From the NCBI GenBank assembly GCA_008501765.1, contig QQUE01000007.1:372001-436000 (forward strand): DNA of 64,000 nt. The letters are read 5' to 3'. The translations under genes and the position numbers were made by a program. Positions 1 through 8,187 of this stretch are shown here, piece after piece (within the stretch, counting starts at the first letter, position 1; each line of letters opens with the position of its first letter). The notes beneath the pieces are model-generated. The model made no database searches. It was not told the DNA's origin and saw only the letters and a program-made list of their open reading frames with translations. This DNA is from Calditrichota bacterium. GTDB lineage: Bacteria; Zhuqueibacterota; Zhuqueibacteria; Zhuqueibacterales; Geothermadaptataceae.

Positions 1-2
1 AA

Positions 3-332
3 AACGAAAACGGAGGATATTCCACCCGCTCGGATGCAGAAGTAGAGCAAGCTCGTCACCGTGCGTGCAATTATTTTAATTCTGCTGGAAATGAGATAAA
101 TTGGGATTTTATTCGATTCGCCTTTTCTTCCGTTGCGAATACGGCGATTGTTCCGCTGCAAGACATACTTGGATTGGGTAGTCAGGGGCGCATGAACTGG
201 CCAGGGAAACCCGATGAAAACTGGGAATGGCGATATTGTGCGGACGATATAACTCCCGCAATCATTGAAAAACTAAGAAATTTGAGCACGACTTTCGATC
301 GTGATGGGAAGGCTGAACTCTGCGACGAGTAA
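3..332 (+). CDS. malQ: 4-alpha-glucanotransferase, C-terminal 109 residues (5' truncated by window edge)
   Basis: An open frame runs from the window edge to TAA at 330-332. It ends a GH77 amylomaltase, which transfers 1,4-alpha-glucan segments in maltodextrin/glycogen metabolism in the cytoplasm. The family's C-terminal signature is visible: VPLQDILGLGSQGRMNWPG followed by NWEWR. The start and the catalytic carboxylates lie outside the window. It is followed by about 120 bp without a gene before the next plus-strand gene. The family call is firm. Confidence 0.88.
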   Translation, partial: NENGGYSTRSDAEVEQARHRACNYFNSAGNEINWDFIRFAFSSVANTAIVPLQDILGLGSQGRMNWPGKPDENWEWRYCADDITPAIIEKLRNLSTTFDRDGKAELCDE

Positions 333-456
333 GAATATTATTCGGTGCATATTAGAGTTTTGTTTCTCAGCAATACTTTAAATAGTTCATTTCGAAATTT
401 TAAAAAACCGCACATATGAAATATTAAAAAACTATTTTGCTTTCTCTGGAGGAATA

Positions 457-1404
457 GTGATAAAGCAAATTTTAGGAAAAACAGGACCGGAAGTAACGGT
501 GCTTGGTTACAGCATGTGGTTCATGCTCATGAAAGAAACCTGGCGTATTCATGACGATATAGCCATGCTGAAAGCAATCCAGACTGCTACCGAATCTGGA
601 ATAAACTGGTTTGACACCGCCCCCGTTTATGGTTTTGGTCATGCAGAATCATTGCTGGCCCGTGGGATATCACACATGCCAAGGGAAAGTTTAATTCTCT
701 CAACCAAATTTGGGATTGATTGGCAGAACAACAACCATTTCCGGTTTGCCCTTAGGCCAAGTGACATTCGCACAGAACTTGAAAATTCCTTGCAGCGACT
801 GGAAACGGATTATATTGATATTTATCAACCCTATATTATCCCGCCAAACATAGCACTGGACGAAATATGGGGCGAACTTGACCGGCTCAAACAAGAAGGT
901 AAAATTCGCCATATAGGGGCTGCTAACTTTGATATTTTGCAAGCAAGAACCAGCAGAACATTGAGTTCACTGCAATCAATCCAGCTTCCATATAGCTTAT
1001 CATTTCGAGATATCCAGGAAGAGCTTCTCCCCTACTGTGCTGAGCATAAAATTGGCGTTATAGCCTATAGTCCGGTGCTGCTTTATTATTTATTAATTAA
1101 ACTTGGGCTGGAAAAATCAAAAACCAATCACAATCTTATTCGATCTATGTTCACCCATAATGAAGACCCATCGACATCGATCAGCCTGAATAAACGCATC
1201 GAACCAATTGCCAAAAAGCGAGGGATTTCAATATCACAATTGACCATAGCCTGGATTTTATGTTTTAAAGAAATAAGCTCCGTGCTGGTAACGGCTAAAA
1301 ACGTGAAACAACTCAACAGCCTGATTGATGCAATCGATATATCACTCGATCGTGATGAAATGGCGGTAATCGGGGAACATATAGCAGAGACTGTTGGCAT
1401 ATAA
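457..1404 (+). CDS. Aldo/keto reductase paralogue with altered active site
   Basis: A 315-residue aldo/keto reductase (TIM barrel, NAD(P)H-dependent family). The GTG start at 457 is supported by GGAGG at 449-453. The Asp53/Tyr58 motif (DTAPVYG) and Lys84 (STKFG) of the catalytic tetrad are present. At the catalytic His the sequence reads DIYQPYI, so a Tyr (about residue 126) replaces it. The Gly-rich N-terminus of the intact neighbour (GLGTW) reads GYSMW here, and the cofactor-loop motif SPL..GLLTGK is replaced by SPVLLYYLLIKLG. It lies 37 bp before a canonical AKR in the same orientation, so it looks like a tandem duplicate that has diverged or lost reductase activity. Confidence 0.85.
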   Translation: MIKQILGKTGPEVTVLGYSMWFMLMKETWRIHDDIAMLKAIQTATESGINWFDTAPVYGFGHAESLLARGISHMPRESLILSTKFGIDWQNNNHFRFALRPSDIRTELENSLQRLETDYIDIYQPYIIPPNIALDEIWGELDRLKQEGKIRHIGAANFDILQARTSRTLSSLQSIQLPYSLSFRDIQEELLPYCAEHKIGVIAYSPVLLYYLLIKLGLEKSKTNHNLIRSMFTHNEDPSTSISLNKRIEPIAKKRGISISQLTIAWILCFKEISSVLVTAKNVKQLNSLIDAIDISLDRDEMAVIGEHIAETVGI

Positions 1405-1441
1405 AATCGAATAAAATCAATTAAAATTGAAAGACGAACGG

Positions 1442-2383
1442 ATGCAGCTTCTAAAATTTACGGCAAATGGGCCTGATTTATCGGTAATTGGATTGGGAAC
1501 GTGGGCAATTGGCGGGCCGTGGCAATGGGGCTGGGGGCCGCAGGATGACAATGACTCAATCAGGGCCATAAAATCATCCATTGATGCCGGGATTAACTGG
1601 ATCGATACAGCGCCTGTTTACGGATTCGGCCACTCGGAGGAAATTGTCGGGAAATCAATTTCAGGGCATAGAAATGAAGTATTTGTTGCCACAAAATGTG
1701 GCCTGGTTTGGAATGAACAAAAGAAAGTTGTAAAAACTCTAAAGGCAGGTAGTATCCGCAGTGAAATAGAGGCCAGTTTACGACGCTTAAATACCGATTA
1801 TATCGATCTTTATCAACATCACTGGATGGATGATAATACGTCGATTAACGAGTCATGGGGCGAGCTTGTAAAACTGCGGGATGAAGGCCTGGTGCGATAT
1901 ATCGGTGTTTGCAATTATGATGTCCGGAATCTGGAAAAATGTGCCAAGCTTGCAGGAATCGACAGCCTGCAGCCGCCATACAGTTTAATCGACCGATCGA
2001 TTGAAAAGGATCTTTTGCCCTGGTGTTCGAAAAACAAGGCTGCAGTGCTTGCATACAGCCCTTTGCAAAATGGATTGCTCACAGGGAAATTTAATCTCGA
2101 AAAACTGGCAGAGGACGATTGGCGTCGAAAAAGTATTTACTTTAAAGAACCAATGTACTCTCAAAATATGGGATTCGTCGAACGCCTTTCTCAAATAGCA
2201 GAGAAACAAAACATAAGCGTTGCTCAACTGGCATTAGGCTGGATCACCCATAAATCTGCAAACACGTTTGCGCTCGTTGGCGCGAGAAATGAAAAACAGG
2301 CAAAAGAAAATGCTGCTGCGGGTTCGGTAAGTCTGTCCGACGAAATCATGCATGAAATTGAAGCGATTGCGCGCAACAAATAA
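1442..2383 (+). CDS. Aldo/keto reductase
   Basis: NAD(P)H-dependent aldo/keto reductase of about 313 residues with an intact tetrad: Asp55 and Tyr60 in DTAPVYG, Lys85 in ATKCG, His127 in DLYQHHW. The GLGTW N-terminal strand, the G.CN motif and the cofactor-loop SPLQNGLLTGK are all present. I chose the ATG at 1442 because it aligns with AKR N-termini and with the paralogue upstream; a TTG five codons earlier (1427) is possible. The substrate cannot be told from sequence. It probably shares a transcript with the degenerate paralogue upstream and ends at the hairpin at 2409-2438. Confidence 0.88.
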   Translation: MQLLKFTANGPDLSVIGLGTWAIGGPWQWGWGPQDDNDSIRAIKSSIDAGINWIDTAPVYGFGHSEEIVGKSISGHRNEVFVATKCGLVWNEQKKVVKTLKAGSIRSEIEASLRRLNTDYIDLYQHHWMDDNTSINESWGELVKLRDEGLVRYIGVCNYDVRNLEKCAKLAGIDSLQPPYSLIDRSIEKDLLPWCSKNKAAVLAYSPLQNGLLTGKFNLEKLAEDDWRRKSIYFKEPMYSQNMGFVERLSQIAEKQNISVAQLALGWITHKSANTFALVGARNEKQAKENAAAGSVSLSDEIMHEIEAIARNK

Positions 2384-2408
2384 ACAGCTACACTCCATCC
2401 AAAAAATG

Positions 2409-2438
2409 AATAGCCGATCTCTTGCAAGACCGGCTATT
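2409..2438 (-). terminator. Intrinsic terminator between convergent genes
   Basis: A 12-bp stem (AATAGCCGATCT pairing with AGACCGGCTATT, one A/C mismatch) has a 6-nt loop. Read on the minus strand it is followed by CATTTTTT, a usable U-tract, so it should end the asparagine-synthase operon. On the plus strand, where it would serve the AKR genes, the tail is less U-rich. Confidence 0.65.
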
Positions 2439-2512
2439 CTTCACTCCTCCCCGTTGTAACTTTTCAAAATTAATCTCTCCAAAATTAATCCGGAATCAAC
2501 TATACTCGCAGA

Positions 2513-4438
2513 TTAAAATGCCGTTTGTTTATCGAGCTCCTGAAAATGAAAGACATCTGTATCTGGCTTTTTGCCGGCAACAAAATATTTGTACCATAAA
2601 TTAACCGTCATGATACGAGTAATCAACTGTTCCAAATCATCGTTATTTTTCAGGGCACTATTGAGCAGTTTTTTTATCTCTTCAGGCTGAAAAAGTGAAT
2701 CCGGTAGATCATCAAACAAGGTCTTTATCACAAATGCACGGATCTCTGAATTTGTGCGCAGAGAATGGGAAAAATTAAATATAAATTGCCGGTGCGAAAG
2801 ACGTGTTTTCTCGTCCTCGTTTTGAAAAAAATGTGATTTTAAAAACTGCCAGCCGCGCGATCCATATTCAATTACCGGGCTCCTGTCTAATGATAATTGC
2901 GTTCCTTGCCAAGGAATTTGGATCATTTGTGGATTTAGTTCATGGATGATTTCCCGTAAAATTGAACGATCAGCCGCTTGCCATGCCGCCGGGAAATTCT
3001 CTACAAAATCTGTGTATAAAAATAAATAGAACGGGTTGTAAACCGGAACATAATGCCTTAACAAGCCATTTATTCGGGACTTAAAGTATTGGTGATTCAA
3101 TTGCCGGTAAAGAGATGCAATTGTCTGCTGCGCTGATTCTCCTTCAAAAGTCCACGAGGCAGAAATAGATTTTAAACGATCTTCGGCAGATGCCAGATTT
3201 GCATGATGCTCAGAAAACCCCAACTCCGGAAAATAGCTTTGACTTTCATTTCCGTGGTATACAAATGGGAACAATCGTTCAGCCAGCCACAATTTTTGTG
3301 AGTTGTTCCATTTTCGTTTCGCCCACATTTTATGCTCAAACAAATAATACGGCCCGCGCACAGGCTGCAATCCTTCCAAAAGCTGTATCGGATTTTTTTT
3401 CAGACAATCGATCACATTAAGCGAGTGACTGTAAGCGCCATTCAAAAGGCCATCGGAGAGCCACACCGCCCGTTTGAAATTCTCCACAAACCGGGATGGA
3501 TCACTTGGGCAACAAATGAATTCATCGTCCGTTCGAGATGCCACTTCCCGCGCAATATTGACATCGCTTGACTGGCTATCACCATATGTGATGAAAGGCG
3601 TTTTGATACCCAACCGCTGACTGGCTGATGCTAACAAGCGTGAATCAATCCCGCCAGACAAGAGGATTCCAGTTGATTTTTCGTGAGTTAGCGCTTTAAT
3701 TCCAGTTAATGCGGCATTTCTTAATCGAGCTACAGCTTCATCTTTGTCACCTGAATTGTGCCGGTGCACCTCATTTGTACATCCCTGAAGAATATGCAGC
3801 GAGTTTTCGCTAAGATGAATAAAATGGCCGCCAGGCAACTGACGAATAGCAGTGAAAAATGTTGAGCCGTCAAAAACATAACCCAGGCGTAAAAAATCAC
3901 TGATCGCCTGAATATTCATAGGCGGTGTTTTGTCTAAAATACTGAGGATAAATTTAATTTCTGAGCCCCAAATAAATCTGGCATGATCACGCATATAATA
4001 TATCGGCCAAAATCCATTTCTGTCCCCAACGATAAAAGCCGATTTTTCAGCGCTATTCCAAATAACAATACGATAAAATCCATCCAGTTCATCAAATAGA
4101 GCCGGACCGCGCGAAAGAAAGGCGTGATGCACCAGCTCAGGAAGTGGTATTTCTTTTCTTTTTTCGGATGGGATCCGCGCCATTGCTGAAACTGACGCCC
4201 GATTCGTAATTTCGCCTTCGACAAAGACAAGCAAGTTTTCATTTTGATAAAATACATCCGGACGATTTAAGGATTGAAATCGTTCAGGAAGGCATCCTGT
4301 TCCAATCCAGCCATCGGCATACAGGCTGGCATGTTTTTTCAAAGAAGCACCGTGAACCGCAGCCATTTTCCGCAACGCTTGCCGAGGGGCCTGTTGTGCC
4401 GGTTTCGCAAAGTCCAATAATCCAAAAAATGCAGCCAT
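2513..4438 (-). CDS. Asparagine-synthase-like ATP-dependent ligase lacking the glutaminase Cys
   Basis: 641 residues. The C-terminal half has the AANH/PP-loop motif SGGIDS (261-266) typical of asparagine synthase, which adenylates a carboxylate before amide formation. The N-terminal Ntn-glutaminase fold is recognisable (EGEITNR, GDRNGFWPIYY, GSEIKFIL), but the protein starts MAAFFG where class-II amidotransferases have Met-Cys-Gly. It therefore cannot release ammonia from glutamine the usual way. The same loss is known in beta-lactam synthetase and in lasso-peptide cyclase McjC. The ATG is preceded by AAGG. It is the last gene of a four-gene operon with a secreted small protein and two polysaccharide-type proteins. 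A role in amidating a surface sugar or in modifying the neighbouring peptide are both inferences. Confidence 0.8.
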   Translation of the reverse strand: MAAFFGLLDFAKPAQQAPRQALRKMAAVHGASLKKHASLYADGWIGTGCLPERFQSLNRPDVFYQNENLLVFVEGEITNRASVSAMARIPSEKRKEIPLPELVHHAFLSRGPALFDELDGFYRIVIWNSAEKSAFIVGDRNGFWPIYYMRDHARFIWGSEIKFILSILDKTPPMNIQAISDFLRLGYVFDGSTFFTAIRQLPGGHFIHLSENSLHILQGCTNEVHRHNSGDKDEAVARLRNAALTGIKALTHEKSTGILLSGGIDSRLLASASQRLGIKTPFITYGDSQSSDVNIAREVASRTDDEFICCPSDPSRFVENFKRAVWLSDGLLNGAYSHSLNVIDCLKKNPIQLLEGLQPVRGPYYLFEHKMWAKRKWNNSQKLWLAERLFPFVYHGNESQSYFPELGFSEHHANLASAEDRLKSISASWTFEGESAQQTIASLYRQLNHQYFKSRINGLLRHYVPVYNPFYLFLYTDFVENFPAAWQAADRSILREIIHELNPQMIQIPWQGTQLSLDRSPVIEYGSRGWQFLKSHFFQNEDEKTRLSHRQFIFNFSHSLRTNSEIRAFVIKTLFDDLPDSLFQPEEIKKLLNSALKNNDDLEQLITRIMTVNLWYKYFVAGKKPDTDVFHFQELDKQTAF

Positions 4439-4470
4439 CAGTTTTCCTTAATATGAATAAAAGAAAAGGA

Positions 4471-4731
4471 TTAAAAAGCGCCTTGTTTTACACAAACATT
4501 ATCATTGATGAGCTCAATTTCCGGGAGCAAATTATTTTGTAAATAAGCCTCCGATGAAAATTGCTGTTTTTCGTTTTGCGAAACATTCCCCATTTGAAAC
4601 TCTGCGGCGAACAATGCTTTGCTTTCACTTTTCACACTATGTGCACTTGCAGATCGGTACGCGTGGATATCCGCCTTGTAAAAAAGGGATATCACAAAAA
4701 TACAGCTTAGAAAAATATTCGTTAAATTCAC
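4471..4731 (-). CDS. Small secreted protein of unknown function
   Basis: 86 residues, with a GTG start at 4731 preceded by GGGAG at 6-nt spacing on the minus strand. The first about 30 residues form a hydrophobic signal peptide or membrane anchor (LSCIFVISLFYKA, then an Ala/Ser stretch); the rest is polar and ends NDNVCVKQGAF. I recognise no family. It sits 32 bp upstream of the Cys-less asparagine-synthase-like gene and 70 bp after the nucleotidyltransferase, in the same direction. It may be a substrate or partner of that enzyme, but nothing in its sequence proves this. Confidence 0.55.
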   Translation of the reverse strand: MNLTNIFLSCIFVISLFYKADIHAYRSASAHSVKSESKALFAAEFQMGNVSQNEKQQFSSEAYLQNNLLPEIELINDNVCVKQGAF

Positions 4732-4801
4732 ATTTAACTCCCTTGGAAATTATTCAAGCATTGGTATTTTTAGCAAAACACCATTTGAAACGAGATCGAA
4801 T

Positions 4802-5935
4802 TCAAGCAAGAATATTAAGCCCTTTTTGAGATTCCGGGAACATGTTATCCCGTTTTCGTCCCATGTGCGGCGGGTAATTTTTCAGAATACTCGCCACCTG
4901 CTTAAAATCATCGAGCCTAAAATTTAAAGCATCTTCCAAAACAAGTTTGCTGACATGCTGGCTGCCTGCAGAAATTGATACATCCCGGTTCACAATACAA
5001 TCCCGTAGAATTGCTTTTTTTTGAACATGCACATTGCTGCGCAATACGGAGCGCTGAATGACCGCCTCTTCTTCGATTGTGCAGCCCCTGCCGATTATTG
5101 CCGGGCCAATTAAGATGGATTTAGGATGGACTTCAGCATGCGGATCGATATAAACTTCACCGACGCAAAACGGCGTATTTGTACTGCGTGCAGAAATGAA
5201 ATCCAGGTTGTTTTTTGAATAATAGTTGCGAACCCAGTCAAAATTGGCATGTAAAAAATCGTCTAAATTACGCACTTCCTTGCACAAATGGTCTGCGTGT
5301 TCGAGATGGACATATTTTTTGTCTTGCAAATGGGCGAAGAGAAAAGCTGCGATTGAGTTTTCAAACTTACCTGAAGATAGATCATCAAAAATGCATGGCT
5401 CCAATAAAAAAATTCCGCAGGCGTAATGATGCCAGTCATAGTTATATGGATTAATATTTTTTTGGTCGACGAGATTTGCGGTAAACAATGCATCACTCAA
5501 ACGTGTGTCGAACGGAAGTTGCCGCACACCAACCGATGCCCTTTTATTGATTTGAAGGTGATTTTTATGAAAATCATAAAGGTAATTTGTCAACAAAATA
5601 TCTGTGGTTAGAACGAAAAAGCGCCGGTCGCCAATAGCAGGTTGTAAACTTGACAAAATCGCAAGTTCTTCGAGTTCATCTTCAATCGTACAAATCTGAA
5701 TTTTTAAACCGGGAAGCCGCACCGTCTGCAAATAGGCCCGTAAAAACTCGTTGTCCGCTTCAACAGAAATCAAAATATCCCGATATCCAAAATCTGCCAA
5801 CTTCTTGAGATTGTGATAAATTATTGGGCGGTTACCAACATTGAGCAAAAGTTTGTCGGAATCTTCCGCAAGCGGGCGCAACGATGTATTGTTTCGGGGT
5901 AAAATAATCACCGGTGTATTTTGGAATATTTCCAT
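4802..5935 (-). CDS. Sugar nucleotidyltransferase-like protein with left-handed beta-helix domain
   Basis: The N-terminal half resembles NDP-sugar pyrophosphorylases (GlmU/RmlA/mannose-1-P guanylyltransferase type): LRPLAEDSDKLLLNVGNRPII, then an Asp-containing LTTDILL strand. The C-terminal part has hexapeptide-like repeats (VYIDPHAEVHPKS, GPAIIGRGCTIEEEAVI) forming a left-handed beta-helix. The nucleotide-binding signature GGxGTRL is altered to PRNNTSL, so normal activity is doubtful. The ATG at 5935 lies two bases after the stop of the upstream gene and is preceded by AGGTG; a longer frame to 5980 would overlap that gene. Translational coupling in the 6756-2513 operon is likely. Confidence 0.72.
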   Translation of the reverse strand: MEIFQNTPVIILPRNNTSLRPLAEDSDKLLLNVGNRPIIYHNLKKLADFGYRDILISVEADNEFLRAYLQTVRLPGLKIQICTIEDELEELAILSSLQPAIGDRRFFVLTTDILLTNYLYDFHKNHLQINKRASVGVRQLPFDTRLSDALFTANLVDQKNINPYNYDWHHYACGIFLLEPCIFDDLSSGKFENSIAAFLFAHLQDKKYVHLEHADHLCKEVRNLDDFLHANFDWVRNYYSKNNLDFISARSTNTPFCVGEVYIDPHAEVHPKSILIGPAIIGRGCTIEEEAVIQRSVLRSNVHVQKKAILRDCIVNRDVSISAGSQHVSKLVLEDALNFRLDDFKQVASILKNYPPHMGRKRDNMFPESQKGLNILA

Positions 5936-5937
5936 TT

Positions 5938-6756
5938 TCAATGCACCTGCGGAATAGGGATAAATTGAGAAGACAGGCATTTACCCCAAAACTCCACTTC
6001 GGTATCATTTAGTTGTGTTCTCAATTGTTCAAGCGCGTCGCCATTTTTTGCATCCAAAGTCTCGACCAGAACAATGGCGTCGCCTTTCTTTGCCCACAAA
6101 TCCAGGTTTGTATTTCCAATGAGCGGCGGCACTTCAATTATTATATATTCAAACAAGTCTGCAAACAAATCGGAGATTTCCGCGATATTTCTTTCCAATA
6201 AAACGCGGACGGCATTGTTCCGTTTTCTGCCACGTTCAAGTAAAAACACTTCCGAATTGTCAAGTCGATTCATCGTTTTCCAGACCGGTTCATCCCCGGC
6301 AAGTAAATCGGTGAGTCCCAAACCCTCCGGATGCAATCGCGTAAAACGTGTAAAACCTCTGGATTTTATATTCGCATCGATAACCACGGTCCGTTGGTGA
6401 CTCGATTTCAATTCGTTAGCCAGGTTGAGTACGAATTGTGAACATCCGGCTTTTTTACCGACACTGGCAACAAACAAGACTTGGGGGCTGCGAATTTCAT
6501 TGTTCAGAATAAGTGCCTGAACAACTTTTTTGAATTCCTGCTGATAATCATGGCTGTCCGTCAATTCGTTCGAGCGATCATTTAACTGGTTGTAAATCTC
6601 AAGAAAAGCCGGCGTTGCTGATTCATCCAAAATTTCCGAATGCCCCTTTCGTTTGAGATAACTTTCTCGCAAAAGTTCGAGATCAGCAAAAACATTCTTT
6701 TTTTCTGAAGTAGTTTCATGCATTTTTTGAATTTTTTCTACCATACCCGGCCACAT
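5938..6756 (-). CDS. ParA/CpsD-like ATPase homologue with degenerate Walker A
   Basis: 272 residues with the fold of the cytoplasmic kinase half of bacterial tyrosine kinases (CpsD/Wzc-C). The P-loop aligned with EGKST reads AGCSQ, so the Walker A Lys is Cys105. Walker A' is VVIDANIKSRG and the Walker B strand is IIIEVPP, with Glu in place of Asp. There is no C-terminal Tyr cluster. Starts at 6756 or at Met5 (6744) are both possible; neither has a strong ribosome site. It is first in an operon with a nucleotidyltransferase-like, a secreted and an asparagine-synthase-like protein. A regulatory, non-kinase role in polysaccharide assembly is the likeliest reading. Confidence 0.72.
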   Translation of the reverse strand: MWPGMVEKIQKMHETTSEKKNVFADLELLRESYLKRKGHSEILDESATPAFLEIYNQLNDRSNELTDSHDYQQEFKKVVQALILNNEIRSPQVLFVASVGKKAGCSQFVLNLANELKSSHQRTVVIDANIKSRGFTRFTRLHPEGLGLTDLLAGDEPVWKTMNRLDNSEVFLLERGRKRNNAVRVLLERNIAEISDLFADLFEYIIIEVPPLIGNTNLDLWAKKGDAIVLVETLDAKNGDALEQLRTQLNDTEVEFWGKCLSSQFIPIPQVH

Positions 6757-6982
6757 TTTTATATGGTTAATAGATTGTTTAACAATTGCCTGTTTGCAAA
6801 ATTTACCAGGTTATTGTCAAACTATATGCCAGTATTTGCAATATTTTTTTGCTGAATAAAAACAGGATGTTACCAGAAATTAAACAGGAAAGTGTATCAA
6901 AAAGAGTTGTTTAAGTATCTTGCGTTGTCTCTTTGGTGGACAGGAGGTGGGACATTTGTGTAGAAAGTGGATTAATGCAGAA

Positions 6983-8179
6983 TTAGTCCTTCTTTTTAAG
7001 GAAAACGCCGCGGGTGACAACATCCTCGCCGAAACGCTGTTTGAGCTCATCGAGCAGCTTTTCAAGCTCTTCATTATTGGCCGGTGAATCGTCAAATAAT
7101 GGCAATTGTTCGCCGCCGAGTGTATTGAGTTGCGAAACAGCGATCCCGACAAGACGTACTTTTCGCTCTTTCATCGGAAATTTACGAAATAAATCGATAG
7201 CCACAGCACGCAGGGAATCAACATCATATACAAAATCTGTTATGGTTTTACTGCGGGTGAAAGTTTCAAACCCTTCAAGGCGTAGTTTTAAGGTTATCGT
7301 TCTCCCTTTTAAACCTTTTCGCCGCATTGTCCGCGATAAATCATCGGCAATTTTAAAGAGTGTTTTTTCCACCGCAGCATAATCAGCCACATCTTCATAA
7401 AATGTGCGTTCTTCACTTATGGATTTTCTTCTATGGCCAGAACCAACCGTGCGATTATCAATTCCGTTGGCCAATTTCCAGAGCCCAAATCCCCATACAC
7501 CCAATTTTTTAGTCATAGTTTTTACATCGCAAGCAGCAATATCGCCAATAGTTTGAATCCCCATTTTCTGCAGCCTTTCTTCCGTACGGGCGCCAACACC
7601 CCATAATTTGCGAATAGCTAACGGGGCAAGGAATGCCTTCTCATTATTTTTTTCACACACCGTGAGGCCGTCCGGTTTTTCGAGATCAGAAGCAATTTTG
7701 GCGATAAATTTATTGGGCGCTAAGCCAACACTGGCACGCAATCCGGTCTGCTGAAAGATATCGTTTTTTACTTTCCTGGCAACTTCAAGAGCAGATCCGA
7801 ACAATTTCAGGCTGCCGGTAATATCGATAAAAGCTTCATCAATGCTAATTTGCTCGATCACAGGGGAATAGTTTTTAAGAATGTGCATAATCTGGTGGGA
7901 TAAATCGGCATAACGCTGCATACGCCCGCGAACAAAGATCGCGTGGGGGCATAAGCGATAGGCTTGAGAAATCGGCAAGGCGGAATGAATCCCAAATTTG
8001 CGTGCTTCGTAGCTGCATGTTGAGACAACACCTCGCCCCCGTCCTCCTTTTGGATCCGCCCCAACTACGACCGGTTTCCCTCTATATTCCGGATTGTCCA
8101 GTTGCTCGACGGCTGCAAAAAAGGCGTCCATGTCGAGATGCATAATCACACGATCAGGTATATTTTTCTTTTGTTTCAT
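6983..8179 (-). CDS. dinB: DNA polymerase IV (Y-family translesion polymerase)
   Basis: About 398 residues. The palm catalytic acids are present: Asp16 in HLDMDAFFAAVE and Asp114/Glu115 in SIDEAFID. Finger, thumb (helix-hairpin-helix GVGARTEERL) and little-finger domains follow in normal order. A textbook beta-clamp binding motif, QLPLF, occurs at about 358-362, followed by about 36 more residues rather than at the extreme C-terminus. The ATG at 8179 lies 8 nt after the upstream amidase stop; the frame stays open far upstream but that extension only overlaps the amidase. Role: error-prone bypass of lesions at stalled forks. Confidence 0.95.
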   Translation of the reverse strand: MKQKKNIPDRVIMHLDMDAFFAAVEQLDNPEYRGKPVVVGADPKGGRGRGVVSTCSYEARKFGIHSALPISQAYRLCPHAIFVRGRMQRYADLSHQIMHILKNYSPVIEQISIDEAFIDITGSLKLFGSALEVARKVKNDIFQQTGLRASVGLAPNKFIAKIASDLEKPDGLTVCEKNNEKAFLAPLAIRKLWGVGARTEERLQKMGIQTIGDIAACDVKTMTKKLGVWGFGLWKLANGIDNRTVGSGHRRKSISEERTFYEDVADYAAVEKTLFKIADDLSRTMRRKGLKGRTITLKLRLEGFETFTRSKTITDFVYDVDSLRAVAIDLFRKFPMKERKVRLVGIAVSQLNTLGGEQLPLFDDSPANNEELEKLLDELKQRFGEDVVTRGVFLKKKD

Positions 8180-8187
8180 GCCTTGGT

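Noticed and set aside
2513-6756. Lasso-peptide biosynthesis cluster
   Set aside because: A cyclase-like gene and a small peptide gene are present, but there is no leader peptidase or RRE protein, and the peptide has a Sec-type signal without a lasso-like core.
6757-6982. Sigma-70-type promoter for the 6.7-2.5 kb operon (TTGACA near 6817-6822, minus strand)
   Set aside because: A TTGACA is present but no acceptable -10 lies 17 nt downstream.
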